A stretch of 64,000 bases of DNA from CAZRAL01 sp964598005 (GTDB lineage Bacteria; Pseudomonadota; Gammaproteobacteria; Burkholderiales; Usitatibacteraceae). The position numbers were made by a program, and so were the translations under genes. The stretch is from NCBI GenBank assembly GCA_964598005.1, contig CAZRAL010000001.1:1-64000 (forward strand), in the 5' to 3' direction. This document shows, piece by piece, positions 1-9,025 of the stretch (positions within the stretch are counted from its first letter, which is position 1; each line of letters starts with the position of its first letter). The notes beneath the pieces were generated by a model. It had not been told where the DNA came from, did not search any database, and worked only from the letters and a program-made list of their open reading frames with translations.

Positions 1-85
1 GTCATTGGCTTTCTTAGCGTTACTGCTACGAAGATTATGAACACGTTCTAAGGAACCTTAAACCAGTTTGCCTATCAGGACGAGG

Positions 86-346
86 TCATCCTCCCGATAA
101 TGCTGCCACAATGATGACCTCGTCGTATTTATTCAATGGCACTTGCAGCGAGCGCTGTAATGTTGCGTTGACAAACAAGCGGATATGCGGCCTCACACTT
201 CCTTGTTCATCGATCATGCGAAAACGGATACCCGGATAGCGCCGATCAAGATCCCAAAGCAACTCATCGAGTGACTGGCCGTCGGCCTCGATTTCTGCGC
301 GCCCACCGGTGTAATTCTGCAAGGGGCTGGGCAATCGTACTTTCAT
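86..346 (-). CDS. MoaD/ThiS-family ubiquitin-like protein
   Basis: 86 residues ending in Gly-Gly (..VAALSGG), the hallmark of beta-grasp sulfur carriers of the MoaD/ThiS type. The C-terminal glycine of such proteins is adenylated by an E1-like enzyme and then thiocarboxylated. The body (residues 1-60, with 'LDELLWDLDRRYPGIRFRM' and 'RLFVNATL') fits the family, and the length is normal. It lies just downstream of and on the same strand as the five-Asp-box propeller gene; a 96-bp repeat fills most of the 119-bp gap between them. No MoaE, ThiG or MoeB homologue is in the window, so whether it serves molybdopterin, thiamine or another thiolation is undecided. The start is the only good ATG, without an evident ribosome binding site. 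Confidence 0.85.
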   Translation of the reverse strand: MKVRLPSPLQNYTGGRAEIEADGQSLDELLWDLDRRYPGIRFRMIDEQGSVRPHIRLFVNATLQRSLQVPLNKYDEVIIVAALSGG

Positions 347-353
347 AAACAGG

Positions 354-449
354 GCTTACGCAAAACCGTCCCAACTGCGTTGCAGCGCCTGGTCGTACAA
401 CTTGTACGGCCTGCGTCGCTTTGCCTTACTGGAACAATTTTGCGTCAGT
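354..449. repeat. 96-bp inverted-end repeat element, copy 1
   Basis: By hand alignment this matches 18821-18916 at about 85 of 96 positions without gaps. Its ends are inverted repeats (CTTACGCAAAAC at left, TTTTGCGTCAG at right; one end is decayed relative to copy 2). The middle carries a perfect GTACAA-C-TTGTAC palindrome. It fills most of the gap between two same-strand genes. It encodes nothing and is best read as a REP/MITE-like non-autonomous element. Confidence 0.85.
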
Positions 450-465
450 TCAAACGAAAAAGTGC

Positions 466-1593
466 TCATAGCGTGTACGCTTCGACCGAATAAATATGCG
501 GTAGATGCAGCATGAGGCATTGCCATGTTTCACCCTCGTCGAAACTCGCCCATACTTCGCCGCTGGTGGTGCCGAAATACAATCCCACTTTACGATGCTG
601 ATCGGCGCTCATCGCTTGACGCTTCACCGTGTGCCAGGCCTGCATTGCGGGCAAACCTTTATCTTGCCGCTGCCAGGATTCACCGGCATCGGTTGAACGA
701 TAAACAGCAGGTTTGCCATTTATGGCAGTACGAGGCCAGACCGATGTGCCATCCATGGGGAATACCCATAGCGTTTTAGGGTCGCGCGGATGCAATACCA
801 GCGGAAAACCAATATCACCAATCTCGGAAGGCATATTCAACCCAATACGTGTCCAGCGATTTTGGGTGCGTTCCAAACGATAGATACCGCAGTGATTTTG
901 CTGGTAAACCACATCATTTACAGCCGGATGCACCCGCAGGCAATGCGGATCGTGACCATATTCCGGATCAGGCGTCGGGATAGAATCAGCGGCACAACCC
1001 TGATTCAGCGCCCGCCAGCTTTTGCCACGATCGTAACTTTCGAATACGCCGCCTGCCGACATCCCGATGTAAAGATGATTGACATCAAAAGGATTGACAT
1101 TGATAGAGTGCAATGTCGCCCCGTCGGGGGGCGATTCATTGTCAGGACCCGTCCATTTGCGACGATCCGGATGGGAATTAAAACCGTCTACTCCCTTCCA
1201 CGTCACACCATCATCTTCGGAGCGAAACAATCCCTGCGGCGACGTACCCGCATACCAGATACCCGGCTCGGAAACATGGCCTGGCGTCAACCAGAAAACA
1301 TGATTGACTGTGCGCGGATCGACTGTGGATTTCGCAAAAGCGGGAGGCGACGTCGACTCGACCCAGGTTTTACCCAAATCGGTAGAACGAAAAATGGTAT
1401 GCCCTAAATGACCCGCTTTGGCTGCGATCAACAGCGTTTTGCTATCCGGCGCAAACACAACATGGTTGATTACTTGACCGAAACAATGCGGCCCATCTAC
1501 GCGCCATTTTTTTCGCTGTGCATCGGCATGCAGAAAAAAAGCGCCTTTGCGGGTTCCTACCAGTATAAGCAAACCGGTTTTAAAGTTGTCCAT
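466..1593 (-). CDS. Asp-box beta-propeller protein (sialidase/VPS10-like fold, BNR repeats)
   Basis: 375 residues. Five Asp-box motifs (S-x-D-x-G-x-[ST]-W) are visible: RSTDLGKTW, RSEDDGVTW, ESYDRGKSW, RSTDAGESW and ASFDEGETW. Repeats like these lie in beta-hairpins of six- or seven-bladed propellers in sialidases, VPS10/sortilin and photosystem assembly factors. No signal peptide is seen, so the product is probably cytoplasmic, and enzymatic activity cannot be claimed. The reading frame is open 58 codons further upstream, but the ATG at 1593 has a strong ribosome binding site (GGGAGGAAATA) and starts with 'MDNFKTGLLILVGTRKGAF', as relatives do. The MoaD-like gene follows on the same strand, which suggests a joint role. 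glpK is divergent. Confidence 0.85.
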   Translation of the reverse strand: MDNFKTGLLILVGTRKGAFFLHADAQRKKWRVDGPHCFGQVINHVVFAPDSKTLLIAAKAGHLGHTIFRSTDLGKTWVESTSPPAFAKSTVDPRTVNHVFWLTPGHVSEPGIWYAGTSPQGLFRSEDDGVTWKGVDGFNSHPDRRKWTGPDNESPPDGATLHSINVNPFDVNHLYIGMSAGGVFESYDRGKSWRALNQGCAADSIPTPDPEYGHDPHCLRVHPAVNDVVYQQNHCGIYRLERTQNRWTRIGLNMPSEIGDIGFPLVLHPRDPKTLWVFPMDGTSVWPRTAINGKPAVYRSTDAGESWQRQDKGLPAMQAWHTVKRQAMSADQHRKVGLYFGTTSGEVWASFDEGETWQCLMLHLPHIYSVEAYTL

Positions 1594-1618
1594 TATTTCC
1601 TCCCAATCTTTTTTACAC

Positions 1619-1634
1619 CCATAATTTATTATGG
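1619..1634. promoter_or_regulatory. 16-bp perfect palindrome between divergent genes (possible operator)
   Basis: CCATAATTTATTATGG is a perfect inverted repeat (two 7-bp arms around TT). It lies in the 93-bp gap between the divergent propeller gene and glpK. Position and symmetry fit a repressor site or a -10 region, but no regulator can be named. Confidence 0.35.
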
Positions 1635-1686
1635 CGCATTTTGCACAATGGTAGTATTTCGACAATTCACTTGATGTACCTTGCAC

Positions 1687-3165
1687 ATGACCTCCATCCT
1701 GGCCCTCGATCAGGGCACTACCAGTTCCCGTGCCATTTCGTTCGGCCATGATGGGCGCATTCTGCATACGGCCCAGCGCGAATTCCGGCAGTTATTTCCT
1801 GCCCCCGGCTGGGTCGAGCACGATGCCAATGAAATCTGGACCACCCAGCGCGATATGGCTGCGCAAGTGATCGCGGCGAGTGCCGCTCATCCGGTCCGTG
1901 CCATTGGCATTACCAATCAACGCGAAACGACGGTGATCTGGGAGCGCGCTTCGGGACAACCCATCGCCAACGCCATCGTCTGGCAAGACCGGCGTACGGC
2001 CACCTTTTGCGACGAACTAAAAACTGCCGGGCACGGCCCGCTTATCAAGGAAAAAACTGGCCTGGTGATCGATGCCTATTTTTCCGGCAGCAAAGTAAAG
2101 TGGCTGCTCGATCATATCCCGCATGCCCGCGAGCGCGCAAAAGCAGGTGAACTGGCGTTCGGCACCATCGATTCATGGCTGATCTGGAATCTTACTAGCG
2201 GTAAGGTACACGTCACGGATGTAAGCAATGCCTCGCGCACGCTGCTTTTCAATATCCATACTTTAGCGTGGGATGAAGAATTGCTGGGGTTAATGGAAAT
2301 TCCCCGCGAAATATTGCCGCGCGTGGTGAGTTCCAGCGGTGTCATCGGCGAAACAGCATGCAGCGGATTGCCTGCCGGTATCCCCATCGCCGGCATCGCC
2401 GGTGATCAACAGGCGGCTTTGTTCGGACAGGCGTGCCAGCAGGCGGGCATGGCTAAAAATACCTATGGAACCGGCTGCTTCATGTTGATGAACACAGGGA
2501 ATAAACCCGTCGTTTCCAAAAATAATTTGTTGACGACCATCGCCTGGCAGATAGGCACACATACCGAGTACGCACTGGAAGGAAGTGTCTTTGTGGCAGG
2601 CGCGGCGATCCAGTGGCTGCGCGATGGATTGGGAATCATTGCCCACTCGAGCGAAGTCGAAGCACTGGCCGCCAGTGTTCCCGATTGCGGCGGCGTTTAT
2701 CTCGTTCCGGCATTCGCCGGTTTGGGCGCGCCTTATTGGGATCAGGATGCGCGTGGACTCATTTGCGGACTGACGCGCGGCTCTACGCGTGCGCATATTG
2801 CCCGCGCTGCGCTGGAAAGCATTGCCTTTCAAAGCGCTGATCTTTGTACGGCCATGACCCGCGATGCGGAGATTACCCTAAGCGAATTGCGCGTGGATGG
2901 CGGCGCCGCAGCTAATAATCTGTTGATGCAGTTTCAGGCTGATCTGCTCGGCGTACCCGTTGTGAGGCCCGAGATTACCGAAACCACTGCGCTTGGCGCG
3001 GCTTATCTGGCGGGATTAGGGGTAGGATTTTGGTCGAATCAGGATGAAATCGCTGCGCGCTGGCGCAAGGAACGGACATTTACTCCCACTATGCCACATA
3101 CAGAGGCTCGCGATCATAGGCTTCAATGGGTCGAGGCTGTTCGACGAGCCCGAACCACTTGCTGA
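1687..3165 (+). CDS. glpK: Glycerol kinase
   Basis: 492 residues, close to the ~500 of E. coli GlpK. It phosphorylates glycerol to sn-glycerol 3-phosphate with ATP, in the cytoplasm. The FGGY-kinase N-terminal phosphate loop is present (LALDQGTTSSRA). So are the substrate-binding 'NQRETT' and 'WQDRRT' segments, 'GDQQAALFGQ', and the C-terminal 'VDGGAAANNLLMQFQAD' motif. The frame also offers TTG at 1681, two codons upstream; I chose ATG. No glpF or glpD is adjacent, so it is a stand-alone gene. Its product could feed phospholipid synthesis through PlsY (53.4 kb) as well as catabolism. Confidence 0.96.
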   Translation: MTSILALDQGTTSSRAISFGHDGRILHTAQREFRQLFPAPGWVEHDANEIWTTQRDMAAQVIAASAAHPVRAIGITNQRETTVIWERASGQPIANAIVWQDRRTATFCDELKTAGHGPLIKEKTGLVIDAYFSGSKVKWLLDHIPHARERAKAGELAFGTIDSWLIWNLTSGKVHVTDVSNASRTLLFNIHTLAWDEELLGLMEIPREILPRVVSSSGVIGETACSGLPAGIPIAGIAGDQQAALFGQACQQAGMAKNTYGTGCFMLMNTGNKPVVSKNNLLTTIAWQIGTHTEYALEGSVFVAGAAIQWLRDGLGIIAHSSEVEALAASVPDCGGVYLVPAFAGLGAPYWDQDARGLICGLTRGSTRAHIARAALESIAFQSADLCTAMTRDAEITLSELRVDGGAAANNLLMQFQADLLGVPVVRPEITETTALGAAYLAGLGVGFWSNQDEIAARWRKERTFTPTMPHTEARDHRLQWVEAVRRARTTC

Positions 3166-3199
3166 ATTTGTCATATCACATTGCATTCGATGAAACGCA

Positions 3200-3228
3200 T
3201 TGACAGGCTCATCGATTCATAATAAGTT
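3200..3228 (+). promoter_or_regulatory. Possible sigma70 promoter of the RND efflux genes
   Basis: A perfect -35 hexamer TTGACA (3200-3205) is followed after 17 bp by a weak -10 TAAGTT (3223-3228). It lies 45 bp upstream of the efflux adaptor start, in the 107-bp gap after glpK. The -10 match is poor, so this is tentative. Confidence 0.35.
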
Positions 3229-3272
3229 GCCCTGCGCTTTCCACACACTTCCAACAATCGATAAAAAATTCC

Positions 3273-4406
3273 ATGGGCCTCATTTCCCAAAAATTTCTTC
3301 TGCCTGTCGTAGTTACTGTGTCTTTTTGCGGTGGCTGCTCCCGACAGGAAGTACCGGCCCCTGCGCCCCGCCCCGCATTGACTTACACCCTTTCCACCAA
3401 TACCGCGATGGATAGCGTGCTTTACCCGGGTGAAATTCTCGCCCGTCATGAAGCCGATCAGGCTTTTCGTATCGGCGGAAAAATCACTGCACGTTTGGCA
3501 GATCAAGGGACAACCGTCAAAAAAGGTCAGCCTCTGGCACGCCTCGATCCGTTGGACGCCAGCCTGGCAGCCGATGCCGCCCATGCCAGCGTGACCGCCA
3601 GTGAAACCGACGCCCGCTATGCCGAAGCCGAATACAAACGCTATCAAAATCTGTTTGAAAAAGGTTTTATCAGCCAGTCAGCGCTCGATCAAAAGCGCAG
3701 TCAGTCACAAAGTGCCAACGCCCGCTTAGCGTCGGCACAGGCGCAGAGCCGCATTTCCACCAACCAGTCTGCCTACACCACGCTCAACGCCGGTCAGGAC
3801 GGCGTGATCACTCAAGTCCTGGCTGAAGTGGGACAAGTCGTTTCACCCGGCCAGGCAGTGATGCGCCTGGCTAACCCCGCAGAAATGGAGTTGGCAGTCA
3901 GCATCCCGGAATCCAAAATTGTCGCGTTTCGCGAAAATGCACGCAAGGCGGTACAGATATTTTTATGGGCCCAGCCTGGCAAACCCTATGCGGCCAACGT
4001 GCGCGAAATCGGTGCAGCGGCGGACCCTGTCACCCGCACCTATCCAGTACGCATCACACTGCTCGATCCCGACGCTAACGTCCAGCTTGGCATGACCGGA
4101 TTTTCCGCTTGGATGGATCAAAATGAAAATGCGGCATGGGCTGTGCCTTTATCTTCGCTCTATGTCAAAGATAAAACAACAGGTGTCTGGCGCATTGCGC
4201 AGAACGGCAAAATCAGTCTGCAACCGGTCACCGTTCTGCAATACCGGGAAACGGTAGCATTGATCAAAGGCAACGTGAAGGCAGGCGATGTGATCGTTGC
4301 TGCAGGCGTACATAAATTACGCGAGGGCGACATTGTCAAACCGGTAACGGACCCGCAAGTCACCGGTAGCGGACTGCCTGCGCCCGTTGTCCCGTTGCCA
4401 CGTTAA
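3273..4406 (+). CDS. RND efflux periplasmic adaptor (membrane fusion lipoprotein)
   Basis: 377 residues of the HlyD/AcrA adaptor type. The N-terminus is a lipoprotein signal: a hydrophobic stretch (residues 8-20) ends in 'FCGGC', making Cys22 the likely lipidated residue. Then come the lipoyl/barrel-sandwich half ('ITARLADQGTTVKKGQPLARLDP'-like region), an alanine/glutamine-rich coiled-coil hairpin (about 95-170), the second lipoyl half and a beta-barrel. It should bridge the inner-membrane pump encoded next (9-bp gap) to an outer-membrane channel. No TolC/OprM-type gene is in the window, so the channel must come from elsewhere. Substrate unknown. Confidence 0.92.
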   Translation: MGLISQKFLLPVVVTVSFCGGCSRQEVPAPAPRPALTYTLSTNTAMDSVLYPGEILARHEADQAFRIGGKITARLADQGTTVKKGQPLARLDPLDASLAADAAHASVTASETDARYAEAEYKRYQNLFEKGFISQSALDQKRSQSQSANARLASAQAQSRISTNQSAYTTLNAGQDGVITQVLAEVGQVVSPGQAVMRLANPAEMELAVSIPESKIVAFRENARKAVQIFLWAQPGKPYAANVREIGAAADPVTRTYPVRITLLDPDANVQLGMTGFSAWMDQNENAAWAVPLSSLYVKDKTTGVWRIAQNGKISLQPVTVLQYRETVALIKGNVKAGDVIVAAGVHKLREGDIVKPVTDPQVTGSGLPAPVVPLPR

Positions 4407-4415
4407 ACCGGCCGC

Positions 4416-7400
4416 ATGAAAAATTTCAATCTGTCCGCTTGGGCGTTGCGACACCAGCCGCTGGTGCTGTACATGATCATCGTCATGGGACTCATGGGTA
4501 TCTTTGCCTATGGCCGGTTGGGGCAATCGGAAGACCCGCCGTTTACTTTCAAATTCATGACCATCCGCACTCTCTGGCCGGGCGCATCGGCCACGGAAGT
4601 CGATCAACAAATCACCGACCGGCTGGAAAGAAAATTACAGGAAGTCCCGCAGGTCAGTTATTTACGCAGCTATTCACGCCCAGGCGAATCGCTGATTTTT
4701 TTCGCCATCAACGATGCGGCACCGGCAACAACCGTGCCGGAAACACTGTATCAGGTGCGCAAGCGCATCGGCGATATACGCCAGACACTCCCCGGCGGCT
4801 CGCAAGGCCCGTTTTTCAACGACGAATTCGGCGATACCTTCGGCAATATCTTTGCCATTACCGGTGAAGATTATAGTTATGCCGATAAAAAGCTTTACGC
4901 CGAGCGGGTGCGCCGCGAATTGTTGCGCCTGCCCGACATCGCCAAGGTCGAGCTAATCGGCGAACAGGAAGAAAAAGTTTTTATCGAGCTTTCCAATATC
5001 AAACTCTCCACGCTAGGCATCGATGGCGCATCTATCGTGGCCGCCATGCAGGCACAAAATGCCATCGCCCCCGGCGGGGCATTTGAAACCGCCAGCGACA
5101 AAATTTTTGTGCGCGCCACCGGTGCATTCGACAGCCTGGAGGCCATTCGCAACTTCACCATTCGCGCCAACAACCGTGTTTTCACGATCGGCGATATCGC
5201 CACGGTTAAACGCGGCTTCGCCGACCCCCCTTTTACCAAAATGCGTTTTCAGGGCCAGGAGGCACTGGGGCTGGGCGTATCGATGCGTCAGGGTGGCGAC
5301 ATCATCGCGCTGGGCCGCAATCTCGATGGCGCGCTGCTGCACCTGACGCAAAACCTGCCCGTCGGCCTTGAACTGCATCGCGTCAACGACCAACCCAAGG
5401 CGGTGCACGACAGCATTCAGGAATTCATCCGCTCGCTGGCCGAAGCGGTGATCATCGTGTTGGCCGTTACCTTTTTCAGCTTGGGCCTGCGCACTGGGCT
5501 GGTCGTGGCCTTATCGATTCCTTTGGTGCTTTCGCTCACCTTTTTCTTCATGTTTCTGTTCGACGTGGGGCTGCACAAAATTTCCCTGGGCGCGCTGATT
5601 CTGGCACTGGGGTTGCTGGTAGACGACGCCATTATCGCCGTCGAAATGATGGCGATAAAAATGGAGCAGGGCTGGGATCGAGCACGCGCTGCCAGTTTCA
5701 CCTATACCTCGACCGCTTTTCCCATGCTTTCCGGGACACTGGTTACTGTGGCCGGTTTTTTACCGATTGCCACGGCCAAATCGGGCACTGGCGAATACAC
5801 GCGTTCGATTTTTCAGGTCACCTCGATTGCCTTGATTCTCTCCTGGTTCGCCGCCGTCATCTTCATTCCCTATCTCGGCTATCATTTGCTGCCTAATTAT
5901 CGCAACGGCGTACCGGTGACTTCAGCGCGCATGCAACGCCTGCACAGTTTTTTTCGCAGCTTGATTCCACGGCGTTTTAGAAGCGCTCCCGCTTTAAACA
6001 CGACACAGCCTGCCAACGCAGATCGGCAGGCCGCTTCCGTCGAGCACGACGTATATGACAAACCCTTCTATCGCCGCTTCCATCGTGCCGTTACATGGTG
6101 TGTGGTGCACCGCAAGACGGTCATCGCGATGACCATTTTTCTGTTTGCGGGCGCGCTGTTCGCCTTCAAATTTGTGCAGCAGCAATTTTTCCCTTCTTCA
6201 ACGCGTGTTGAATTGCTGGTCGATCTGAAACTGGCCGAAGGATCTTCAATTGCAGCTACGGAAGCTCAGGTCAAAAAACTTGAAAAATATCTGGAGTCGC
6301 AAAAATCGCTGTTCGTCAATTATGTCAGTTATGTCGGCACCGGCAGCCCGCGCTTTTATTTCCCGCTCGATCAGCAATTGCCGGCCACCAGTTTTGCCCA
6401 GTTTGTGGTCACCCCCAACAACATTGAAGCCAGAAACGAGTTGCGTTACAAACTCATTGCGCTATTCGAAACCGATTTTCTGGAACTGCGTACCCGCGTG
6501 CTCGAGTTGCAAAACGGCCCGCCAGTCGGCTTTCCCGTACAGTTCCGTGTATCGGGCGAAAATATCCCCACCATTCGCGCGATTGCCGTACAAGTCGCCG
6601 ACATCATGCGTACCAACCGCGGTCTTGCCAATGTGCAATTCGACTGGGACGAACGCGCCAAGGTCATAAAACTTGAGGTCGATCAACCCAAGGCGCGGTT
6701 GCTCGGTGTTTCCTCGCAAGATCTGCTGACCTTTCTCAATACCTCACTCAACGGTCTCCAGGCCACCACCTACCGCGAGCGCGACAAACTGGTGGAAGTG
6801 TTAATCCGCGGCCCCGCTGACGAACGCGCGCGCCTGCATCTGCTGGAAAGCCTCGCTGTGCCAACCCGCACGGGCAAAGCCGTTCCGCTCGCGCAAATCG
6901 CCAAAATCCGTTACGAATTCGAGGAAGGCGTGATTTGGCGCCGCGACCGCCTCCCCACCATCACCGTACGTGCCGACATCTACCAGGCAGGGCTGCAGCC
7001 CGCTACTGTCACGAATCAGGTAGAAGCGCTGTTGGGACCAGTTCGTGCGGCCCTGCCCGCCGGATATCGCATCGACATTGGTGGCGCGGTTGAAGAAAGT
7101 GCCAAAGGTCAATCTTCCATTAATGCGGGCATGCCGCTATTTTTCCTCACGGTGCTAACCATTCTGATGATCCAGTTGATGAGCTTTCAGCTGGTGATCA
7201 TGGTCTTGCTGACCGCCCCATTGGGTCTGATCGGGGTGGCTGTCTTCCTGTTGATTTTCAACAAACCGTTCGGTTTTGTCGCCATGCTGGGAACGATTGC
7301 CTTGTTCGGCATGATCATGCGCAACACAATCATTTTGCTCGATCAAATCGAACAGGACATTCAGGACGGCCATCCGCCTTTTAACGCCGTTGTCGAAGCC

Positions 7401-7595
7401 ACCGTGCGACGGCTGCGGCCCATCGCGTTAACTGCGCTGGCAGCCATTCTGGCCATGGTTCCGCTGACGCGCTCGGATTTCTTTGGCCCCATGGCCGTCG
7501 CTATCATGGGCGGCTTGTTCATCGCAACATTGCTGACGCTGTTATTTTTACCCGCGCTGTATGCGGCGTGGTTTCGCATCCCGAAAACCGTTTGA
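4416..7595 (+). CDS. RND-family efflux pump permease (AcrB/MexB superfamily)
   Basis: 1059 residues, full length for the HAE1-like resistance-nodulation-division family. It is a proton-driven inner-membrane exporter with two repeats of one plus five transmembrane helices, each followed by a large periplasmic loop. TM1 is at about 15-32 ('LVLYMIIVMGLMGIFAYG'). The central helices carry 'LGLLVDDAIIAVEMM', the RND motif with the two acidic proton-relay residues in TM4. A long cytoplasmic linker (about 500-555) separates the halves. It is co-transcribed with the upstream adaptor. There is no adjacent regulator, so induction and substrates are unknown. Confidence 0.95.
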   Translation: MKNFNLSAWALRHQPLVLYMIIVMGLMGIFAYGRLGQSEDPPFTFKFMTIRTLWPGASATEVDQQITDRLERKLQEVPQVSYLRSYSRPGESLIFFAINDAAPATTVPETLYQVRKRIGDIRQTLPGGSQGPFFNDEFGDTFGNIFAITGEDYSYADKKLYAERVRRELLRLPDIAKVELIGEQEEKVFIELSNIKLSTLGIDGASIVAAMQAQNAIAPGGAFETASDKIFVRATGAFDSLEAIRNFTIRANNRVFTIGDIATVKRGFADPPFTKMRFQGQEALGLGVSMRQGGDIIALGRNLDGALLHLTQNLPVGLELHRVNDQPKAVHDSIQEFIRSLAEAVIIVLAVTFFSLGLRTGLVVALSIPLVLSLTFFFMFLFDVGLHKISLGALILALGLLVDDAIIAVEMMAIKMEQGWDRARAASFTYTSTAFPMLSGTLVTVAGFLPIATAKSGTGEYTRSIFQVTSIALILSWFAAVIFIPYLGYHLLPNYRNGVPVTSARMQRLHSFFRSLIPRRFRSAPALNTTQPANADRQAASVEHDVYDKPFYRRFHRAVTWCVVHRKTVIAMTIFLFAGALFAFKFVQQQFFPSSTRVELLVDLKLAEGSSIAATEAQVKKLEKYLESQKSLFVNYVSYVGTGSPRFYFPLDQQLPATSFAQFVVTPNNIEARNELRYKLIALFETDFLELRTRVLELQNGPPVGFPVQFRVSGENIPTIRAIAVQVADIMRTNRGLANVQFDWDERAKVIKLEVDQPKARLLGVSSQDLLTFLNTSLNGLQATTYRERDKLVEVLIRGPADERARLHLLESLAVPTRTGKAVPLAQIAKIRYEFEEGVIWRRDRLPTITVRADIYQAGLQPATVTNQVEALLGPVRAALPAGYRIDIGGAVEESAKGQSSINAGMPLFFLTVLTILMIQLMSFQLVIMVLLTAPLGLIGVAVFLLIFNKPFGFVAMLGTIALFGMIMRNTIILLDQIEQDIQDGHPPFNAVVEATVRRLRPIALTALAAILAMVPLTRSDFFGPMAVAIMGGLFIATLLTLLFLPALYAAWFRIPKTV

Positions 7596-7633
7596 TAAAA
7601 TGCACAGGCCAAAACACAAAAGTTGAGAGAAAA

Positions 7634-8263
7634 ATGATTCCTGCAAGCGAAGCATTCAAAAAATTAAAGGAAGGTAATCTCCGCTTTGCCGCAAATGTGC
7701 GTGGCACTTATGCCATATTGAACCAAGCCCGGCGGGTCGATCTGACTGCGCCACAACAGCCCTTTGCAATCATCCTCGGCTGTTCCGATGCACGTGTTCC
7801 TGCGGAAATCGTGTTCGACCAAGGTCTCGGAGACTTATTTGTCATTCGTGTTGCCGGCAACATCGTGGCCCCCTCGCAAGTGGGCAGTGTCGAGTTCGCC
7901 GCGTCTCGTTTCGGGACGCGATTGGTTGTTGTGCTTGGTCATTCGCAGTGCGGAGCCATTCTGGCCACCCTCGAAGGATTGCGCCAGCCCGCTGAAAATC
8001 ACTCACGCAATCTGCATGCGATTGTCGACCGGATACGGCCTTCTGTGGAAAGTTTGGTCGAAACCGACCTCAAAAACAATCCAGATGCTTTGGTCAAACA
8101 TGCCGTTCGCGCCAATATTCGCGCCTCGGTAAACCATCTCCGGCATGGATCGCAGGTGCTTGAACGGCTAATTCAGAACGACGGACTGCTCGTTATCGGT
8201 GCGGAGTATTCTCTGGAGACTGGAGTTGTCGATTTTTTTGACGGCGTACCGGATAGTCTCTAG
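7634..8263 (+). CDS. Beta-class carbonic anhydrase
   Basis: 209 residues; interconverts CO2 and bicarbonate in the cytoplasm. The zinc ligands and catalytic dyad are visible: Cys50, Asp52 and Arg54 in 'GCSDAR', and His103 and Cys106 in 'GHSQCGA'. A frame extension reaches back to 7568 inside the RND gene, but the ATG at 7634 is preceded by a purine-rich GAGAGAAAA and starts the normal family N-terminus ('MIPASEAFKKLKEGNLRF'). It follows the pump gene by 38 bp, so it may be read through from it, although the functions look unrelated. Confidence 0.93.
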   Translation: MIPASEAFKKLKEGNLRFAANVRGTYAILNQARRVDLTAPQQPFAIILGCSDARVPAEIVFDQGLGDLFVIRVAGNIVAPSQVGSVEFAASRFGTRLVVVLGHSQCGAILATLEGLRQPAENHSRNLHAIVDRIRPSVESLVETDLKNNPDALVKHAVRANIRASVNHLRHGSQVLERLIQNDGLLVIGAEYSLETGVVDFFDGVPDSL

Positions 8264-8289
8264 ATGCTGCCTTTATTGATAGTGCTTTT

Positions 8290-8799
8290 ATGATCAAGGC
8301 AGCGCCTGTCGTTATCACGGACTACTCGAACCAGTGGCCGATTCTTTTCGCGGCAGAATACGCAGACCTTCTATCGATTTTCCCTGATTGCACCATAGAG
8401 CACATCGGTAGCACCGCGGTACCGGGTCTGGCTGCCAAGCCAATTATCGATATCATAATTGGTGCCTCATCATTGGTGGAAATAGAAGGTTGCATTCAGC
8501 AACTGGCACTCTTGGGGTATGAATATTTTCCCCACCACGAACACGTTCTTCCACAAAGGCGCTTTTTTAACAAGGCTGCATCCGATTCCCCCGCCTGCCA
8601 CATTCACGCGGTGGTAAAAGACACGCCCTTCTGGTTAAACCATCTGGCATTTCGCAATGCGCTGCTCGCAAATACAGAATTAGTTACCCAGTATGCACAG
8701 CTTAAACAACGCCTGGCGACAGAATTTCGTGAAGACCGGGCAGCCTATACTGATGCCAAAGCACCATTCATTCAGTCAGTTCTTGCGACTCTAGTGTAA
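8290..8799 (+). CDS. GrpB/UPF0157 family protein (nucleotidyltransferase fold)
   Basis: 169 residues. The N-terminal 'IEHIGSTAVPGLAAKPIIDIIIG' region is the signature of the GrpB/UPF0157 family, a minimal nucleotidyltransferase-like fold often fused to dephospho-CoA kinase. The GS...D-x-D-like arrangement fits that fold, but the biochemical role of stand-alone members is not established. The gene follows the carbonic anhydrase by 26 bp on the same strand. No other function can be inferred from its context. Confidence 0.85.
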   Translation: MIKAAPVVITDYSNQWPILFAAEYADLLSIFPDCTIEHIGSTAVPGLAAKPIIDIIIGASSLVEIEGCIQQLALLGYEYFPHHEHVLPQRRFFNKAASDSPACHIHAVVKDTPFWLNHLAFRNALLANTELVTQYAQLKQRLATEFREDRAAYTDAKAPFIQSVLATLV

Positions 8800-9025
8800 T
8801 TTCTAAAAAATATCGATAAGCGACTTTAAAACACGGACAGTCTTGTTAACCATTTCCGTCAGACTCCCGCCAAAGAGTCGAACCCCTGCAAAAAAACTTC
8901 AAGTCACCACCACGGGAACTCTTTATTTTTGAAAATTGCACGGTATGCAAACTGTTGTTCAAACCTTGTTGCGTTAAAATAGGCTAGTGTTTGTTTCCAA
9001 ACTCTTTCTGACTCCACCCCTTTGC

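Noticed and set aside
790..1407. 205-codon plus-strand open frame opposite the propeller gene
   Set aside because: The opposite strand encodes five Asp boxes with a good ribosome binding site; the mirror frame has no recognisable domain.
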